DNA from: JADCCX01 sp031431475
GTDB taxonomy: Bacteria; Pseudomonadota; Alphaproteobacteria; Rhizobiales; Beijerinckiaceae
Direction of reading: 5' to 3'
Length of the DNA stretch: 63,592 nucleotides
Assembly: GCA_031431475.1 (NCBI GenBank)
Contig: JANPDL010000003.1
Coordinates: forward strand, 1-63,592
Shown here: positions 1-9,909 of the stretch, piece by piece
Layout: every line of letters starts with the position of its first letter
How positions within the stretch are numbered: position 1 is the first letter of the stretch
The notes under the pieces: model-generated
Databases searched by the model: none
What the model was told of the DNA's origin: nothing
The model's input: the letters and a program-made list of their open reading frames with translations, nothing else
Program-made: the position numbers and the translations under genes

Positions 1-2
1 CG

Positions 3-296
3 ATAAACCGCGACGTCGCGGATTTCGTCCTGCTCGATGTGCGCGGACCAAAGCTCTTTCAACAAAGTCATATCCCCGGTGCCCTCAACCTGCCGCACGG
101 CAAGATGACCGAACGCAAGATGAGTGAATGGCCACAAGACACTGTTTTCGTTGTCTATTGCGCGGGTCCGCACTGCAACGGCACAGACAAGGCGGCCCTG
201 CGCCTGGGCAGGCTGGGCCGCAAGGTCAAGGTCATGATCGGCGGGATGACGGGATGGGCGGATGAGGCATTTGCCTTCTCCAGCGGCCCTGCCTGA
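3..296 (+). CDS. Rhodanese-like domain protein (5' truncated by window edge)
   Basis: The reading frame is open from base 3 and runs off the left edge, so the true start lies upstream. The visible 97 residues are the C-terminal half of a rhodanese domain: the DVRGP strand, an HIPGA motif, and the active-site loop VYCAGPHCNG, whose first Cys would carry the persulfide. Rhodaneses move sulfane sulfur or act as sulfur sensors, and the domain may be fused to another one upstream. An internal GTG at base 39 could be mistaken for a start but lies inside the domain. The substrate cannot be told from this fragment. Confidence 0.8.
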   Translation: MNRDVADFVLLDVRGPKLFQQSHIPGALNLPHGKMTERKMSEWPQDTVFVVYCAGPHCNGTDKAALRLGRLGRKVKVMIGGMTGWADEAFAFSSGPA

Positions 297-299
297 CCC

Positions 300-509
300 T
301 TATTCCAGATCGGTGTCCAGGATCGACATGGTGAAGCTGTAGGAGCGATCGCCGTCTTCATCATCAAGGAACACGATGCCGATGAACTCGTCACCGATAT
401 AGACCTCGGCGGAATCGTTCTTCTTGGGCCGTGCCTGCACCTTGATCGCGGCGTTGCTGAAGGTCTGGCGCAGGTAGGTCTCGACCTTCTGCAGTTCCGC
501 TTTGTCCAC
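300..509 (-). CDS. DUF3126 family protein
   Basis: This 69-residue acidic protein matches my recollection of the DUF3126 family, a small conserved protein of alphaproteobacteria with no known function. It has a short N-terminal helix followed by strands around VQARPKKNDSAEVYIGDEF and a DDEDGD stretch. The start is GTG at 507-509, preceded by AGAGG about six bases upstream. It converges with the rhodanese fragment with only three bases between their stop codons. No catalytic motif is visible. Confidence 0.8.
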   Translation of the reverse strand: MDKAELQKVETYLRQTFSNAAIKVQARPKKNDSAEVYIGDEFIGIVFLDDEDGDRSYSFTMSILDTDLE

Positions 510-685
510 GTGGTGCCTCTTGAGTGTTCACTGTTTGGGGCCGGAGGAGTGCCACGGGTGGCCATTGGTGGCAAGGGATTTTGGCTCTGCGGCCAACAAC
601 CCCTTGGCAATGTCATCGACCTGTCACAGACTGTCATTTCAAAAGGGGTAGGCTTTCGGGCTAAGACCGCCGCAGGGAGGGCAGC

Positions 686-2692
686 ATGACCGACAATGGA
701 CAAGGCGAAAATCATCTCCTGCGCTCGCAGCGCTATGAACTGGCCGAGGACATTGGCACCAATGTCTCGGACAATCCCACCATGGGCGAAATGATCGCGC
801 AACGCATGTCACGGCGCGATCTGGTCAAAGGCGTGCTCGCGGTATCAGCCATATCGGCCGTCGCAGCGCCAATGATCAGCGAGATGGAAGCGAAGGCGCA
901 GGCGACAAACACGACGCCCTCGTTCAATTTCAAGGAAATCGCGGCGGGATCAGACGAAAAGCATTACGTCGCCGAAGGCTACGACGCCGATATCCTGATC
1001 CGCTGGGGCGATCCGGTGATATCAGGCGCTCCTGAGTTCGATGCCCACAAGCAAACGGCGGAGAAGCAGGCACGCCAGTTCGGCTACAACAACGATTATC
1101 TCGGTTATATCCCCATCGACGGCAAATCAGATCACGGGTTGCTGTGCGTCAACCACGAGTACACCAACGAGGAACTGATGTTCCCCGAACTGCCGGGCAG
1201 GCAGGATATGGGGCGCTCCTACGGCACCAATTTTGCGCAGATGACCAAGGCGCTGGCCGATATCGAAATGATGGCGCATGGCGGCTCGGTGATCGAGATC
1301 CGCAAGACCGCAGGCAAATGGCAGGTCGTGAAGGACTCGAAATACGCCAGACGCATCACGGTTGAGACACCGATGCAGATCAATGGCCCCGCCTCCGGTC
1401 ACGAGCGCATGAAGACCAACGTCGATCCATCCGGCACGAAGGTCAACGGCATGTTCAACAACTGCGCGGGCGGCCGCACGCCCTGGGGTACGTGGCTGAC
1501 CTGCGAGGAGAACATCAACGGCTATTTCTGGGGCAAGCTCGCCGACAACCACCCCGAAATGCGCAATTACCGGCGCATCGGCATCCCCAGCAACTGGTAC
1601 AACTGGGGCCAGTATTACGACCGCTTCGATATCGTGAAGGAACCACGCGAGGCCAATCGCTTTGGCTGGGTGGTGGAAATTGATCCGTTCGACCCGACAT
1701 CAACGCCAAAGAAGCGCACCGCCCTTGGTAGGTTTAAACACGAGGGTGCAGCGGGCCTGACCAACAAGGATGGTCGCTACGTGATCTATCAGGGCGACGA
1801 CGAGCGCTTTGAATATGTCTACAAATTCGTGTCCGAAGGCCGCGTTGATACAACCAACCGCGCCGCGAATGCGGACCTGCTCGACAAGGGCACGCTCTAT
1901 GTCTCGAAATACAACCCGGACGGATCGGGCGAATGGCTGGCGCTGATTCTGGGTAATGGCCCGCTGAATGCCACCAACGGCTTCAACAGCCAGGCCGATG
2001 TGGTGATCGACGCCCGTCGCGCCGCCGATCTGCTGGGTGCGACCAAGATGGACCGCCCGGAAGATGTGGAAGCCAATCCCGTGACCAACAAGGTCTATGT
2101 TATGCTGACCAACAACGGTCGCCGTGTGGCAGGACAGGTGGATGCAGCCAATCCGCGATCCGATAACCGCTTCGGCCATATCGTCGAAATCAATCCGCCC
2201 GATGGCGATCATGCGGCCACGAAATTCACCTGGGAAATTCTGGTGAAATGCGGCGATCCCAGCGTTGGCGCCGTGGGATCGACATTCCATGCCAACACCA
2301 CCAAAGACGGCTGGTTTGGCATGCCGGACAATTGCGCCATCGACGCTCTGGGTCGCCTCTGGGTCTCCACCGACGGCAATTCGCAGGCCCGCACGGGCCG
2401 CAACGATGGTGTCTGGGCGATGGAAACGGCGGGCGCAGCGCGGGGAACCTCCAAGCTGTTCTTCCGCGTGCCCAACGGTGCCGAATTGTGCGGTCCCGAG
2501 TTCACGCCGGATATGGAGACGTTCTTCGTAGCAGTGCAGCATCCGGGCGAGCCCGATGACGATGATCCCAATTCCAAGCCCGCGAGCTTCACCAATGTCT
2601 CGACACGCTGGCCGGATTTCAAGGACAACGTGCCACCGAGGCCCTCGATTGTGGCGATCACGAAAAAGGGCGGCGGGAAGATTGGAGTGTGA
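686..2692 (+). CDS. PhoX family alkaline phosphatase, Tat-exported
   Basis: This 668-residue protein belongs to the PhoX/DUF839 family, periplasmic phosphatases that depend on calcium and iron and release phosphate from organic esters. A twin-arginine motif SRRDLVKG begins near residue 42 and is followed by a hydrophobic Ala-rich stretch and an Ala-x-Ala cleavage region near residue 70, so it is probably exported folded by the Tat system. The family pattern is seen in LCVNHEYTNEE, TPWGTWLTCEEN and GRFKHEGA. It stands alone, with a 176-base upstream gap. No Pho box was identified with certainty. Confidence 0.9.
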   Translation: MTDNGQGENHLLRSQRYELAEDIGTNVSDNPTMGEMIAQRMSRRDLVKGVLAVSAISAVAAPMISEMEAKAQATNTTPSFNFKEIAAGSDEKHYVAEGYDADILIRWGDPVISGAPEFDAHKQTAEKQARQFGYNNDYLGYIPIDGKSDHGLLCVNHEYTNEELMFPELPGRQDMGRSYGTNFAQMTKALADIEMMAHGGSVIEIRKTAGKWQVVKDSKYARRITVETPMQINGPASGHERMKTNVDPSGTKVNGMFNNCAGGRTPWGTWLTCEENINGYFWGKLADNHPEMRNYRRIGIPSNWYNWGQYYDRFDIVKEPREANRFGWVVEIDPFDPTSTPKKRTALGRFKHEGAAGLTNKDGRYVIYQGDDERFEYVYKFVSEGRVDTTNRAANADLLDKGTLYVSKYNPDGSGEWLALILGNGPLNATNGFNSQADVVIDARRAADLLGATKMDRPEDVEANPVTNKVYVMLTNNGRRVAGQVDAANPRSDNRFGHIVEINPPDGDHAATKFTWEILVKCGDPSVGAVGSTFHANTTKDGWFGMPDNCAIDALGRLWVSTDGNSQARTGRNDGVWAMETAGAARGTSKLFFRVPNGAELCGPEFTPDMETFFVAVQHPGEPDDDDPNSKPASFTNVSTRWPDFKDNVPPRPSIVAITKKGGGKIGV

Positions 2693-2698
2693 GGGACA

Positions 2699-2735
2699 AT
2701 TCTATCCTTCTCCCCTTGCGGGAAAAGGATAGAAT
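2699..2735. terminator. Stem-loop between convergent phoX-like gene and pyrG
   Basis: An 11-bp perfect stem (2699-2709 with 2725-2735) lies in the 48-base gap between two convergent stop codons. There is no clear T-tract on either side, so it may work as a bidirectional processing or termination hairpin. Confidence 0.55.
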
Positions 2736-2740
2736 CCACT

Positions 2741-4369
<1,629 letters not shown>

Positions 4370-4462
4370 GGGATTCCACGTTTAGGGAGAGTCGTTCGAT
4401 TCGGGTAGGAGATTTGTGGTTATTAACAGCGGATAAAGTGAGGGCTGCACGAAGGCCGTGCT

Positions 4463-4500
4463 TTTCTCGAGGCTTCGCTTCGCTGCGCACCTCGAAATGA
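4463..4500. repeat. REP-like palindromic unit, left arm of a 38-bp inverted repeat
   Basis: Bases 4463-4500 are the exact reverse complement of 4554-4591. Each unit is itself an imperfect palindrome with outer arms TCGAGG and CCTCGA. The units lie between pyrG and secG and resemble the second repeat type in the 42.5 kb cluster. Confidence 0.85.
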
Positions 4501-4553
4501 GGAGATTATTGCGCTGCACTGATACTCAAATCTTGCCGATCCAGCCAAACCCG

Positions 4554-4591
4554 TCATTTCGAGGTGCGCAGCGAAGCGAAGCCTCGAGAAA
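4554..4591. repeat. REP-like palindromic unit, right arm of a 38-bp inverted repeat
   Basis: This is the perfect inverted partner of 4463-4500, separated from it by 53 bases. Together they could form one long hairpin in a secG-pyrG transcript, as in BIME-type pairs of repeats. Confidence 0.85.
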
Positions 4592-4601
4592 CGCGCAGCT
4601 C

Positions 4602-5000
4602 TCAGTTCGAAGCAGGCGGAGCAGGTGCTGCTGGAGGCGCCGGAGGGGCATTGCGCTGAATCTGGTTCAACTGGTCCAGAACGCTGCCACCCGGCGCTGC
4701 GGGCGCGCCCGGTGTGGTCTGGCCGGAAGGCGCAACTTGATCGATGATCGAGCGCGGGGCCGATGTGCGGCTGGCGACAATCGCGAGCGCAAGGCTGGTG
4801 ACAAAGAACGCCGCGCCCAGCATCGCGGTCGAGCGCGTCAGCACATTGGCCTGACCGCGACCGGTCAGGAAACCCGAAGGACCCGAACTCCCGCCGCCAC
4901 CACCAATTCCAAGGCCACCGCCTTCAGAGCGCTGCAGCAACACCACCACGGCCAGAGCCACGACGATGAGCAGATGAACGACGATGAGAACTGTCTCCAT
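4602..5000 (-). CDS. secG: Preprotein translocase subunit SecG
   Basis: This 132-residue protein is the small auxiliary subunit of the SecYEG translocon in the inner membrane. It shows the SecG pattern: a first membrane helix from METVLIVVHLLIV, the hallmark LLQRSEGGGLGIGGG loop, and a second helix around residues 55-75, followed by a Pro/Ala-rich tail. The ATG at 4998-5000 is chosen because it places the first helix at the N-terminus; longer open frame upstream has no family resemblance. It precedes pyrG on the same strand, with a repeat pair between. Confidence 0.92.
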   Translation of the reverse strand: METVLIVVHLLIVVALAVVVLLQRSEGGGLGIGGGGGSSGPSGFLTGRGQANVLTRSTAMLGAAFFVTSLALAIVASRTSAPRSIIDQVAPSGQTTPGAPAAPGGSVLDQLNQIQRNAPPAPPAAPAPPASN

Positions 5001-5101
5001 GGGAGAGAAATCTTCCGCAAATAACTGAGTTGGCTCCGCACATAAGCGATGCGGCACCAAATTGCCAGAGCCAGATTGTCATGATCGGGAGAACATAAGG
5101 T

Positions 5102-5204
5102 GCTGGCGGAGAAACGGACACGAGGAGGCCACTCTTGCCCATCCTCCGCCAGCGGTCCCGACGAAGTACCCAGGAGATGCGGCGGACCTGGATGCGATGT
5201 CGGG
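5102..5204. other. Structured non-coding stretch, possible small RNA
   Basis: The 345-base gap 5001-5345 holds no convincing gene. Within it are a 10-bp perfect inverted repeat (5102-5111 with 5144-5153), followed at once by a nested stem (CCCGAC 5157-5162 with GTCGGG 5199-5204, enclosing CCAGG 5170-5174 with CCTGG 5187-5191). No Rfam class was recognised. Strand is undetermined. Confidence 0.35.
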
Positions 5205-5345
5205 CGGGTGCAGGCTTTGTTGGCTGTTGCCACCGCGCCGCTCCCTTGCTGCCATCGATAGCGGTGTGCAACGCCCGGTATCAACTAACGAACGTGGTGA
5301 ACGAACGGTGACTTCGCTGTTAGGGTAAAGGTTTAAAGCTAACGG

Positions 5346-6719
5346 TCACGCCGCATCGGCAATCACGCGATTACGGCCGTCCTTCTTGGCGCGGTAAAGC
5401 GCCTCGTCCGCCCGCTTCAGCAAGGCATCCGCTGTCGTATGCCCGGCGCGGAAGCCGGAAACACCGACTGAAACCGTGACGCTGATCGCTTTCTTGCCGC
5501 CGTAGATCGGGAAAGGTTGGCGCTCCACCTTCATGCGGATGCGCTCTGCCACGATCTGGGCGATATGCGGCTCTGTATCAGGCATCAGCACGATGAACTC
5601 CTCGCCGCCGGCGCGGCATGCCATGTCGACACCCCGGATTGCCTTCTTGATACGACCTGAAAAATCCTTCAGCACTTCATCACCCGCATCATGGCCCCAG
5701 TTATCGTTCACCTGCTTGAAAAGATCGATATCGAGGATCATCAGCGAGAATGGTGTGCCCTTGGACGCGCCCTCGTTGATCAACTGGGTCAGGTGGCTCT
5801 GCATGTAACGGCGGTTGTGCAAACCGGTCAGCGGATCGACGATGGCGGCTTCCATCGACTGGGTCACGGCATTGCCAAGGCTGTCGATATAGCGCTTGCG
5901 GCGGATCTGCGTGCGCACGCGCGCCAGCATCTCGTTGCGGTCCACGGGACGCGTCAGATAATCGTTCACACCGATCTCGAGCCCGCGCAGGATTCGCTGT
6001 TCATCATCCAGATCGGCAAGGATCAGCAACGGTACCTTCCGGGTGCGCTCCATCGTCCGGATCTGGCTGCACAGGCGCAAACCATCGAAATTGCTGAGGC
6101 CGAGGCTGACCATCACGAGATCATAATTTCCCTCAGGAGCACGGATCATCGCCTGCTGCGGATTGGTCTCGATATCGACATTGTGGACTTGCCCCAGGGC
6201 ATTCGACAGCCGTTCAAACGACGTCGCGCGATCATCCACGATGAGAATCTTGCCGCCTAGCCCCGTATCGGCAAGCGCCGCAGCCGTGGGATCGCTGATG
6301 CCGACGTCACGCGAGGCGCTGGCTCGGGTGCGCAGTTCATCAGTCAGCATCTTGAGGCGCACAAGGCTCTTGACGCGGGCGAGCAACGCCACCTCATTCA
6401 CCGGCTTGGTCAGGAAATCATCGGCACCAGCCTCAAGCCCCTTAAGGCGGTCGGCAGGCTGGTCCAGCGCTGTCACCATCACAACCGGGAGATGCGCCGT
6501 TTGCGGAGAGCTTTTGAGGTGCTTGCACACCTCGAAACCATCCATGCCCGGCATCATCACGTCGAGCAGCACAATGTCGCAATCGCCCCGCCCGCAGATC
6601 GCGATGGCGTCAGGGCCATTTGTGGCAGTGCGAACGTCGAAATACTCAGCCGTCAGCCGCACTTCCAGCAGCTTGATGTTCGCAGCAAGGTCATCAACGA
6701 CCAGGACCCGTGCCGTCAT
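5346..6719 (-). CDS. pleD: PleD-type response regulator and diguanylate cyclase
   Basis: This 457-residue protein has two receiver domains and a GGDEF domain. The first receiver carries the phospho-acceptor Asp53 in LLDVMMPGMDG. The second has Ser at the equivalent place (MVSLGLSNFDG), as expected for the adaptor receiver of PleD. The cyclase domain has an intact GGEEF active site and an upstream RGVD inhibitory (I) site five residues before it, so product inhibition by c-di-GMP is likely. In Caulobacter, PleD makes c-di-GMP at the stalked pole. The start ATG shares one base with the divK stop, so the two are translationally coupled. Confidence 0.95.
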   Translation of the reverse strand: MTARVLVVDDLAANIKLLEVRLTAEYFDVRTATNGPDAIAICGRGDCDIVLLDVMMPGMDGFEVCKHLKSSPQTAHLPVVMVTALDQPADRLKGLEAGADDFLTKPVNEVALLARVKSLVRLKMLTDELRTRASASRDVGISDPTAAALADTGLGGKILIVDDRATSFERLSNALGQVHNVDIETNPQQAMIRAPEGNYDLVMVSLGLSNFDGLRLCSQIRTMERTRKVPLLILADLDDEQRILRGLEIGVNDYLTRPVDRNEMLARVRTQIRRKRYIDSLGNAVTQSMEAAIVDPLTGLHNRRYMQSHLTQLINEGASKGTPFSLMILDIDLFKQVNDNWGHDAGDEVLKDFSGRIKKAIRGVDMACRAGGEEFIVLMPDTEPHIAQIVAERIRMKVERQPFPIYGGKKAISVTVSVGVSGFRAGHTTADALLKRADEALYRAKKDGRNRVIADAA

Positions 6720-7093
6720 TATGAGTTCGCCCCCGCGAATTGCTGAACTGTCTCGAGAAACTTCGGAATAGAGATCGGCTTGGAGAGATAGCCCTCGCAA
6801 CCCCCGTTGCGAATCCGCTCTTCATCGCCCTTCATGGCAAAGGCCGTGATGGCAATCACAGGAATGGACTTCAGGTCCGGATCGTCTTTCAGCCATTTCG
6901 TCACGTCCAGACCGGAGATTTCCGGCAGCTGGATATCCATCAGTATCAGATCCGGCATGTGCGCACGGGCCAGCGACAGCACCTCATGGCCGCTCTTTGT
7001 CTGCAACACGCGGTAGCCGCGCGCTTCAAGAAGGTCGTTGAAGAGCTTCATGTTGAGCTCGTTGTCCTCGACGATCAGGACAGTTTTCGCCAT
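6719..7093 (-). CDS. divK: Single-domain response regulator DivK
   Basis: This 124-residue protein is a stand-alone receiver domain with acidic residues ED near positions 9-10, phospho-acceptor Asp53 in LMDIQLPEISG, a conserved Thr in AITAFAM and Lys in LSKPI. In alphaproteobacteria DivK is the cell-cycle regulator controlled by PleC and DivJ, and it acts on CtrA activity through DivL and CckA. Its position directly upstream of pleD is the standard arrangement. It is divergent from the DUF3572 gene. Confidence 0.96.
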   Translation of the reverse strand: MAKTVLIVEDNELNMKLFNDLLEARGYRVLQTKSGHEVLSLARAHMPDLILMDIQLPEISGLDVTKWLKDDPDLKSIPVIAITAFAMKGDEERIRNGGCEGYLSKPISIPKFLETVQQFAGANS

Positions 7094-7182
7094 TGTGCAG
7101 ATCCATGCTGCGGAGCGACCGCGGCTTTTGATTCATTTATGACTGCAAGTGTTAACCGAGAAGGGTTGACGAAAGGCAAAGG

Positions 7183-7491
7183 ATGCAACGTTTGGGTGGT
7201 AATTCTCGCGTCACGCGCGAAGATGCGGAGGCAATAGCCATCGCAGCGCTCGGTTTCATGGCATCTGACCCTGAAAGGCTCGGGCGTTTTCTGGCAATCA
7301 CCGGTCTCGGACCAGAGAATTTGCGGGCTGCAGCCGGTGAACCGGGCTTTCTGGGGCAGATTCTAGCGCATGTCGCACAGGATGAGTCGCTGTTGCTGGC
7401 CTTCGCCGCCAACACCGGGGAACGCCCGGAGCGCGTCGGTGCAGCCCATCTTGTTCTGGCCGGCCCCCATCACGAAAGGGATTTTCTCTGA
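7183..7491 (+). CDS. DUF3572 family protein
   Basis: This 102-residue protein matches the alphaproteobacterial DUF3572 family by the EDAEAIAIAALGFMA helix, the GRFLAITGLGPENLR segment and the ILAHVAQDESLL stretch. No function is established. It ends four bases before the dinB start, so the two genes probably share one mRNA. The ATG at 7183 follows a purine-rich AAAGGCAAAGG stretch that can serve as ribosome-binding site. Confidence 0.85.
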   Translation: MQRLGGNSRVTREDAEAIAIAALGFMASDPERLGRFLAITGLGPENLRAAAGEPGFLGQILAHVAQDESLLLAFAANTGERPERVGAAHLVLAGPHHERDFL

Positions 7492-7495
7492 TACC

Positions 7496-8764
7496 ATGTC
7501 TACGCTGTGCCGCGATTGCCTTGTCTGGAGCGAGAGCGAGCGCCGCTGCACCCGCTGCGGCAGCCCGCGTATTCTCAGACATGCTGAACTCACGGAACTG
7601 ACGATCGCGCATATCGATTGCGATGCGTTCTATGCGGCGGTCGAAAAGCGCGACAATCCTGATCTGGCGGACAAGCCGGTGATCATCGGCGCTGGCAGGC
7701 GCGGCGTGGTGTCCACGGCGTGCTACATCGCCCGAACCTACGGCGTTCGTTCCGCCATGCCGATGTTCAAGGCGCTCGACGCCTGCCCGCATGCGGTCGT
7801 GATCCGCCCTGACATGGAGAAATACAAGACCGCCGGGCGCGCCGTGCGCCAGATGATGCTGTCGCTCACGCCTCTTGTGGAACCGATCTCCATCGATGAG
7901 GCGTTTCTTGATCTCACAGGCACGCAGCGGCTGCACGGTGCGCCACCGGTCGAGGTGCTGGCGCGTCTGGCAAGGGATGTCGTCAGGGAGATCGGCATCA
8001 CGGTGTCTGTCGGGCTCTCCCATAACAAGTTTCTCGCCAAGGTCGCTTCCGATCTGGACAAGCCGAAGGGGTTCTCAGTGATCGGCAAGGCCGAGACGCT
8101 CGATTTTCTGGGGCCGAAGCCGGTCGGCCTGATCTGGGGCGTGGGCAAATCCATGCAGGAGCGACTGGCGCAGGATGGCATCCGCACCATCGCCGATCTT
8201 CGCCAGCACGAGGAAAGCGGCCTTTTCCGCCGTCATGGCACAGAAGGCAGCCGATTATTCAGGTTGGCACGCGGTATCGACAGCCGCATCGTCCAGCCCG
8301 AGCGCGAGACGAAAAGCGTCTCCGCTGAAACCACATTCGATCAGGATATCCGCGACCTGGATACTCTTGTCCCGATCCTGTGGGACCTGTCAGAGAAAGT
8401 GCATCGTCGCCTGAAAGCGCATGATCTGGCTGGTGCAACTGTCACTCTCAAATTGAAATCGGCTGACTTCAGAACCATCACACGGTCCCGCACCGGCGGC
8501 GAAGCTACGCAACTCGCCAAACGTATCTTCGATCAGGCCAAAGAGCTTCTGGTGCCAGAAGCACGCGGCAGAACCGCCTACCGGCTGATCGGCGTGGGCG
8601 TCACCAGTCTGACCGCAGCATGCGAGGCTGACCGGGGCGATTTGCTGGACGAACATCTAAAACGCGATGTGGCGACAGAAACCGCGATGGACGCCATTCG
8701 CGCCAAATTTGGCAACAAGGCCGTCATCAGGGGGACTGCAATCAGCAAACCGCCTAGAAGCTGA
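7496..8764 (+). CDS. dinB: DNA polymerase IV
   Basis: This 422-residue Y-family polymerase carries out error-prone translesion synthesis. Metal-binding motifs are visible in HIDCDAFYAAVE and SIDEAFLDLTG. Before the palm domain is a roughly 35-residue N-terminal extension with two CxxC pairs (CRDC and CTRC), which could bind zinc. The ATG at 7496 is chosen because it starts this extension and lies just after the DUF3572 stop; open frame upstream overlaps that gene in another phase. LexA control was not looked for beyond this short gap. Confidence 0.95.
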   Translation: MSTLCRDCLVWSESERRCTRCGSPRILRHAELTELTIAHIDCDAFYAAVEKRDNPDLADKPVIIGAGRRGVVSTACYIARTYGVRSAMPMFKALDACPHAVVIRPDMEKYKTAGRAVRQMMLSLTPLVEPISIDEAFLDLTGTQRLHGAPPVEVLARLARDVVREIGITVSVGLSHNKFLAKVASDLDKPKGFSVIGKAETLDFLGPKPVGLIWGVGKSMQERLAQDGIRTIADLRQHEESGLFRRHGTEGSRLFRLARGIDSRIVQPERETKSVSAETTFDQDIRDLDTLVPILWDLSEKVHRRLKAHDLAGATVTLKLKSADFRTITRSRTGGEATQLAKRIFDQAKELLVPEARGRTAYRLIGVGVTSLTAACEADRGDLLDEHLKRDVATETAMDAIRAKFGNKAVIRGTAISKPPRS

Positions 8765-8792
8765 AAGACTTATGCAGCCTTGAAAAGCGGGG

Positions 8793-9779
8793 TCATCGGT
8801 TCCGCGCTTTCAGTTTGTCCTCCCACTGCAGGGCATGTCGGACGATTGTTTCGAGATCATCCAGCTGCGGCACCCAGTTCAGCGTGCTGCGAATGCGCGT
8901 ATTGTCCGCGACAAGACCGGCGGGATCGCCCGCCCGGCGAGGCTCGATTGCCACGGGGAAATCCATGCCGGAGACCTTCTTGACCATATCAATCACCTCG
9001 AAGACAGAGAAACCGCGCCCGTAACCGCAATTGAAAGTTCCGTTCTCGCCGCCGCCCCTCAGATAATCCAGCGCCGCTGAATGCGCACGCGCGAGATCGC
9101 TCACGTGGATGTAATCGCGCAGGCATGTCCCGTCCGGCGTGGGATAATCCGTGCCGAACACGCTCATCCCCTCGCGCTTACCTGACACGGCTTCCGCCGC
9201 AACCTTGATCAGATGCGTCGCGCGCGCCGAAGACTGCCCGGTGCGCAGGCGCGGATCGGCCCCAGCCACATTGAAATAGCGCAGGATGACATGCTTGAGG
9301 CCATGCGCTTCGGAGGCATGGCGCAGCATCACCTCCGTCATCAGCTTCGACATGCCGTAGGGCGATTCCGGGTTCATCCGATCATTTTCCGAAATCGGCA
9401 TCTTGTCCGGCGTGCCATAGACAGCGGCGGTGGAGGAAAAGATGATGTTGCTGACACCGCCCTTCACCGCAGCCTCGATCATGGCGCGCGAGTTGACCGT
9501 GTTGTTGAGATAGTAAGACAGCGGGTCGGAAACCGAATCCGGCACGACGATCGACGCCGCAAAATGGATGATTGAACGCACGTCATGGGCGCGGATGATC
9601 GACGAAACGAGGCTCTGGTTGCCCGTTTCACCCACGAACAGATGCACACCCTCCGGCACGACCCAGTCGAAACCGGTCGAGAGATTGTCAAGCACGACAA
9701 CCTTTTCGCCACGGTCCACAAGCTCAAGGACCATATGACTGCCGATGTAGCCGACGCCACCTGTCACGAGAACGGTCAT
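8793..9779 (-). CDS. galE: UDP-glucose 4-epimerase
   Basis: This 328-residue short-chain dehydrogenase interconverts UDP-glucose and UDP-galactose with bound NAD. It has the nucleotide-binding VTGGVGYIGSH at the N-terminus, Ser-Thr in SSTAAVYG and the catalytic YGMSK. The length is normal for GalE. It is divergent from galU across 130 bases, so both may share a control region. The pair supplies UDP-sugars for the exopolysaccharide cluster farther along the window and for lipopolysaccharide. Confidence 0.95.
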   Translation of the reverse strand: MTVLVTGGVGYIGSHMVLELVDRGEKVVVLDNLSTGFDWVVPEGVHLFVGETGNQSLVSSIIRAHDVRSIIHFAASIVVPDSVSDPLSYYLNNTVNSRAMIEAAVKGGVSNIIFSSTAAVYGTPDKMPISENDRMNPESPYGMSKLMTEVMLRHASEAHGLKHVILRYFNVAGADPRLRTGQSSARATHLIKVAAEAVSGKREGMSVFGTDYPTPDGTCLRDYIHVSDLARAHSAALDYLRGGGENGTFNCGYGRGFSVFEVIDMVKKVSGMDFPVAIEPRRAGDPAGLVADNTRIRSTLNWVPQLDDLETIVRHALQWEDKLKARNR

Positions 9780-9909
9780 GAGGATATGCTCCCAAAAGAG
9801 GTCTTGCCCAGAGAAATAGCTGGATTAGGTTCAAGCGGCGTTAAGGAAAGAACTGGCAGAAGCCAGCCGTTCTCATGACAGGTCGTCCGGCCAGCACAGG
9901 TATCCCAAT

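Noticed and set aside
155..802. A 215-codon open frame on the minus strand over the rhodanese, DUF3126 and phoX start
   Set aside because: It crosses three better-supported genes, has low-complexity composition and no family resemblance; it is a shadow of GC-rich coding DNA.
5001..5345. Possible cobalamin riboswitch or SRP, 6S or RNase P RNA
   Set aside because: Fragments such as GCCACTC and CAGGAGA resemble parts of a cobalamin element, but the core motifs and spacing do not fit, there is no downstream cobalamin gene, and the other RNA classes lack their signature loops.
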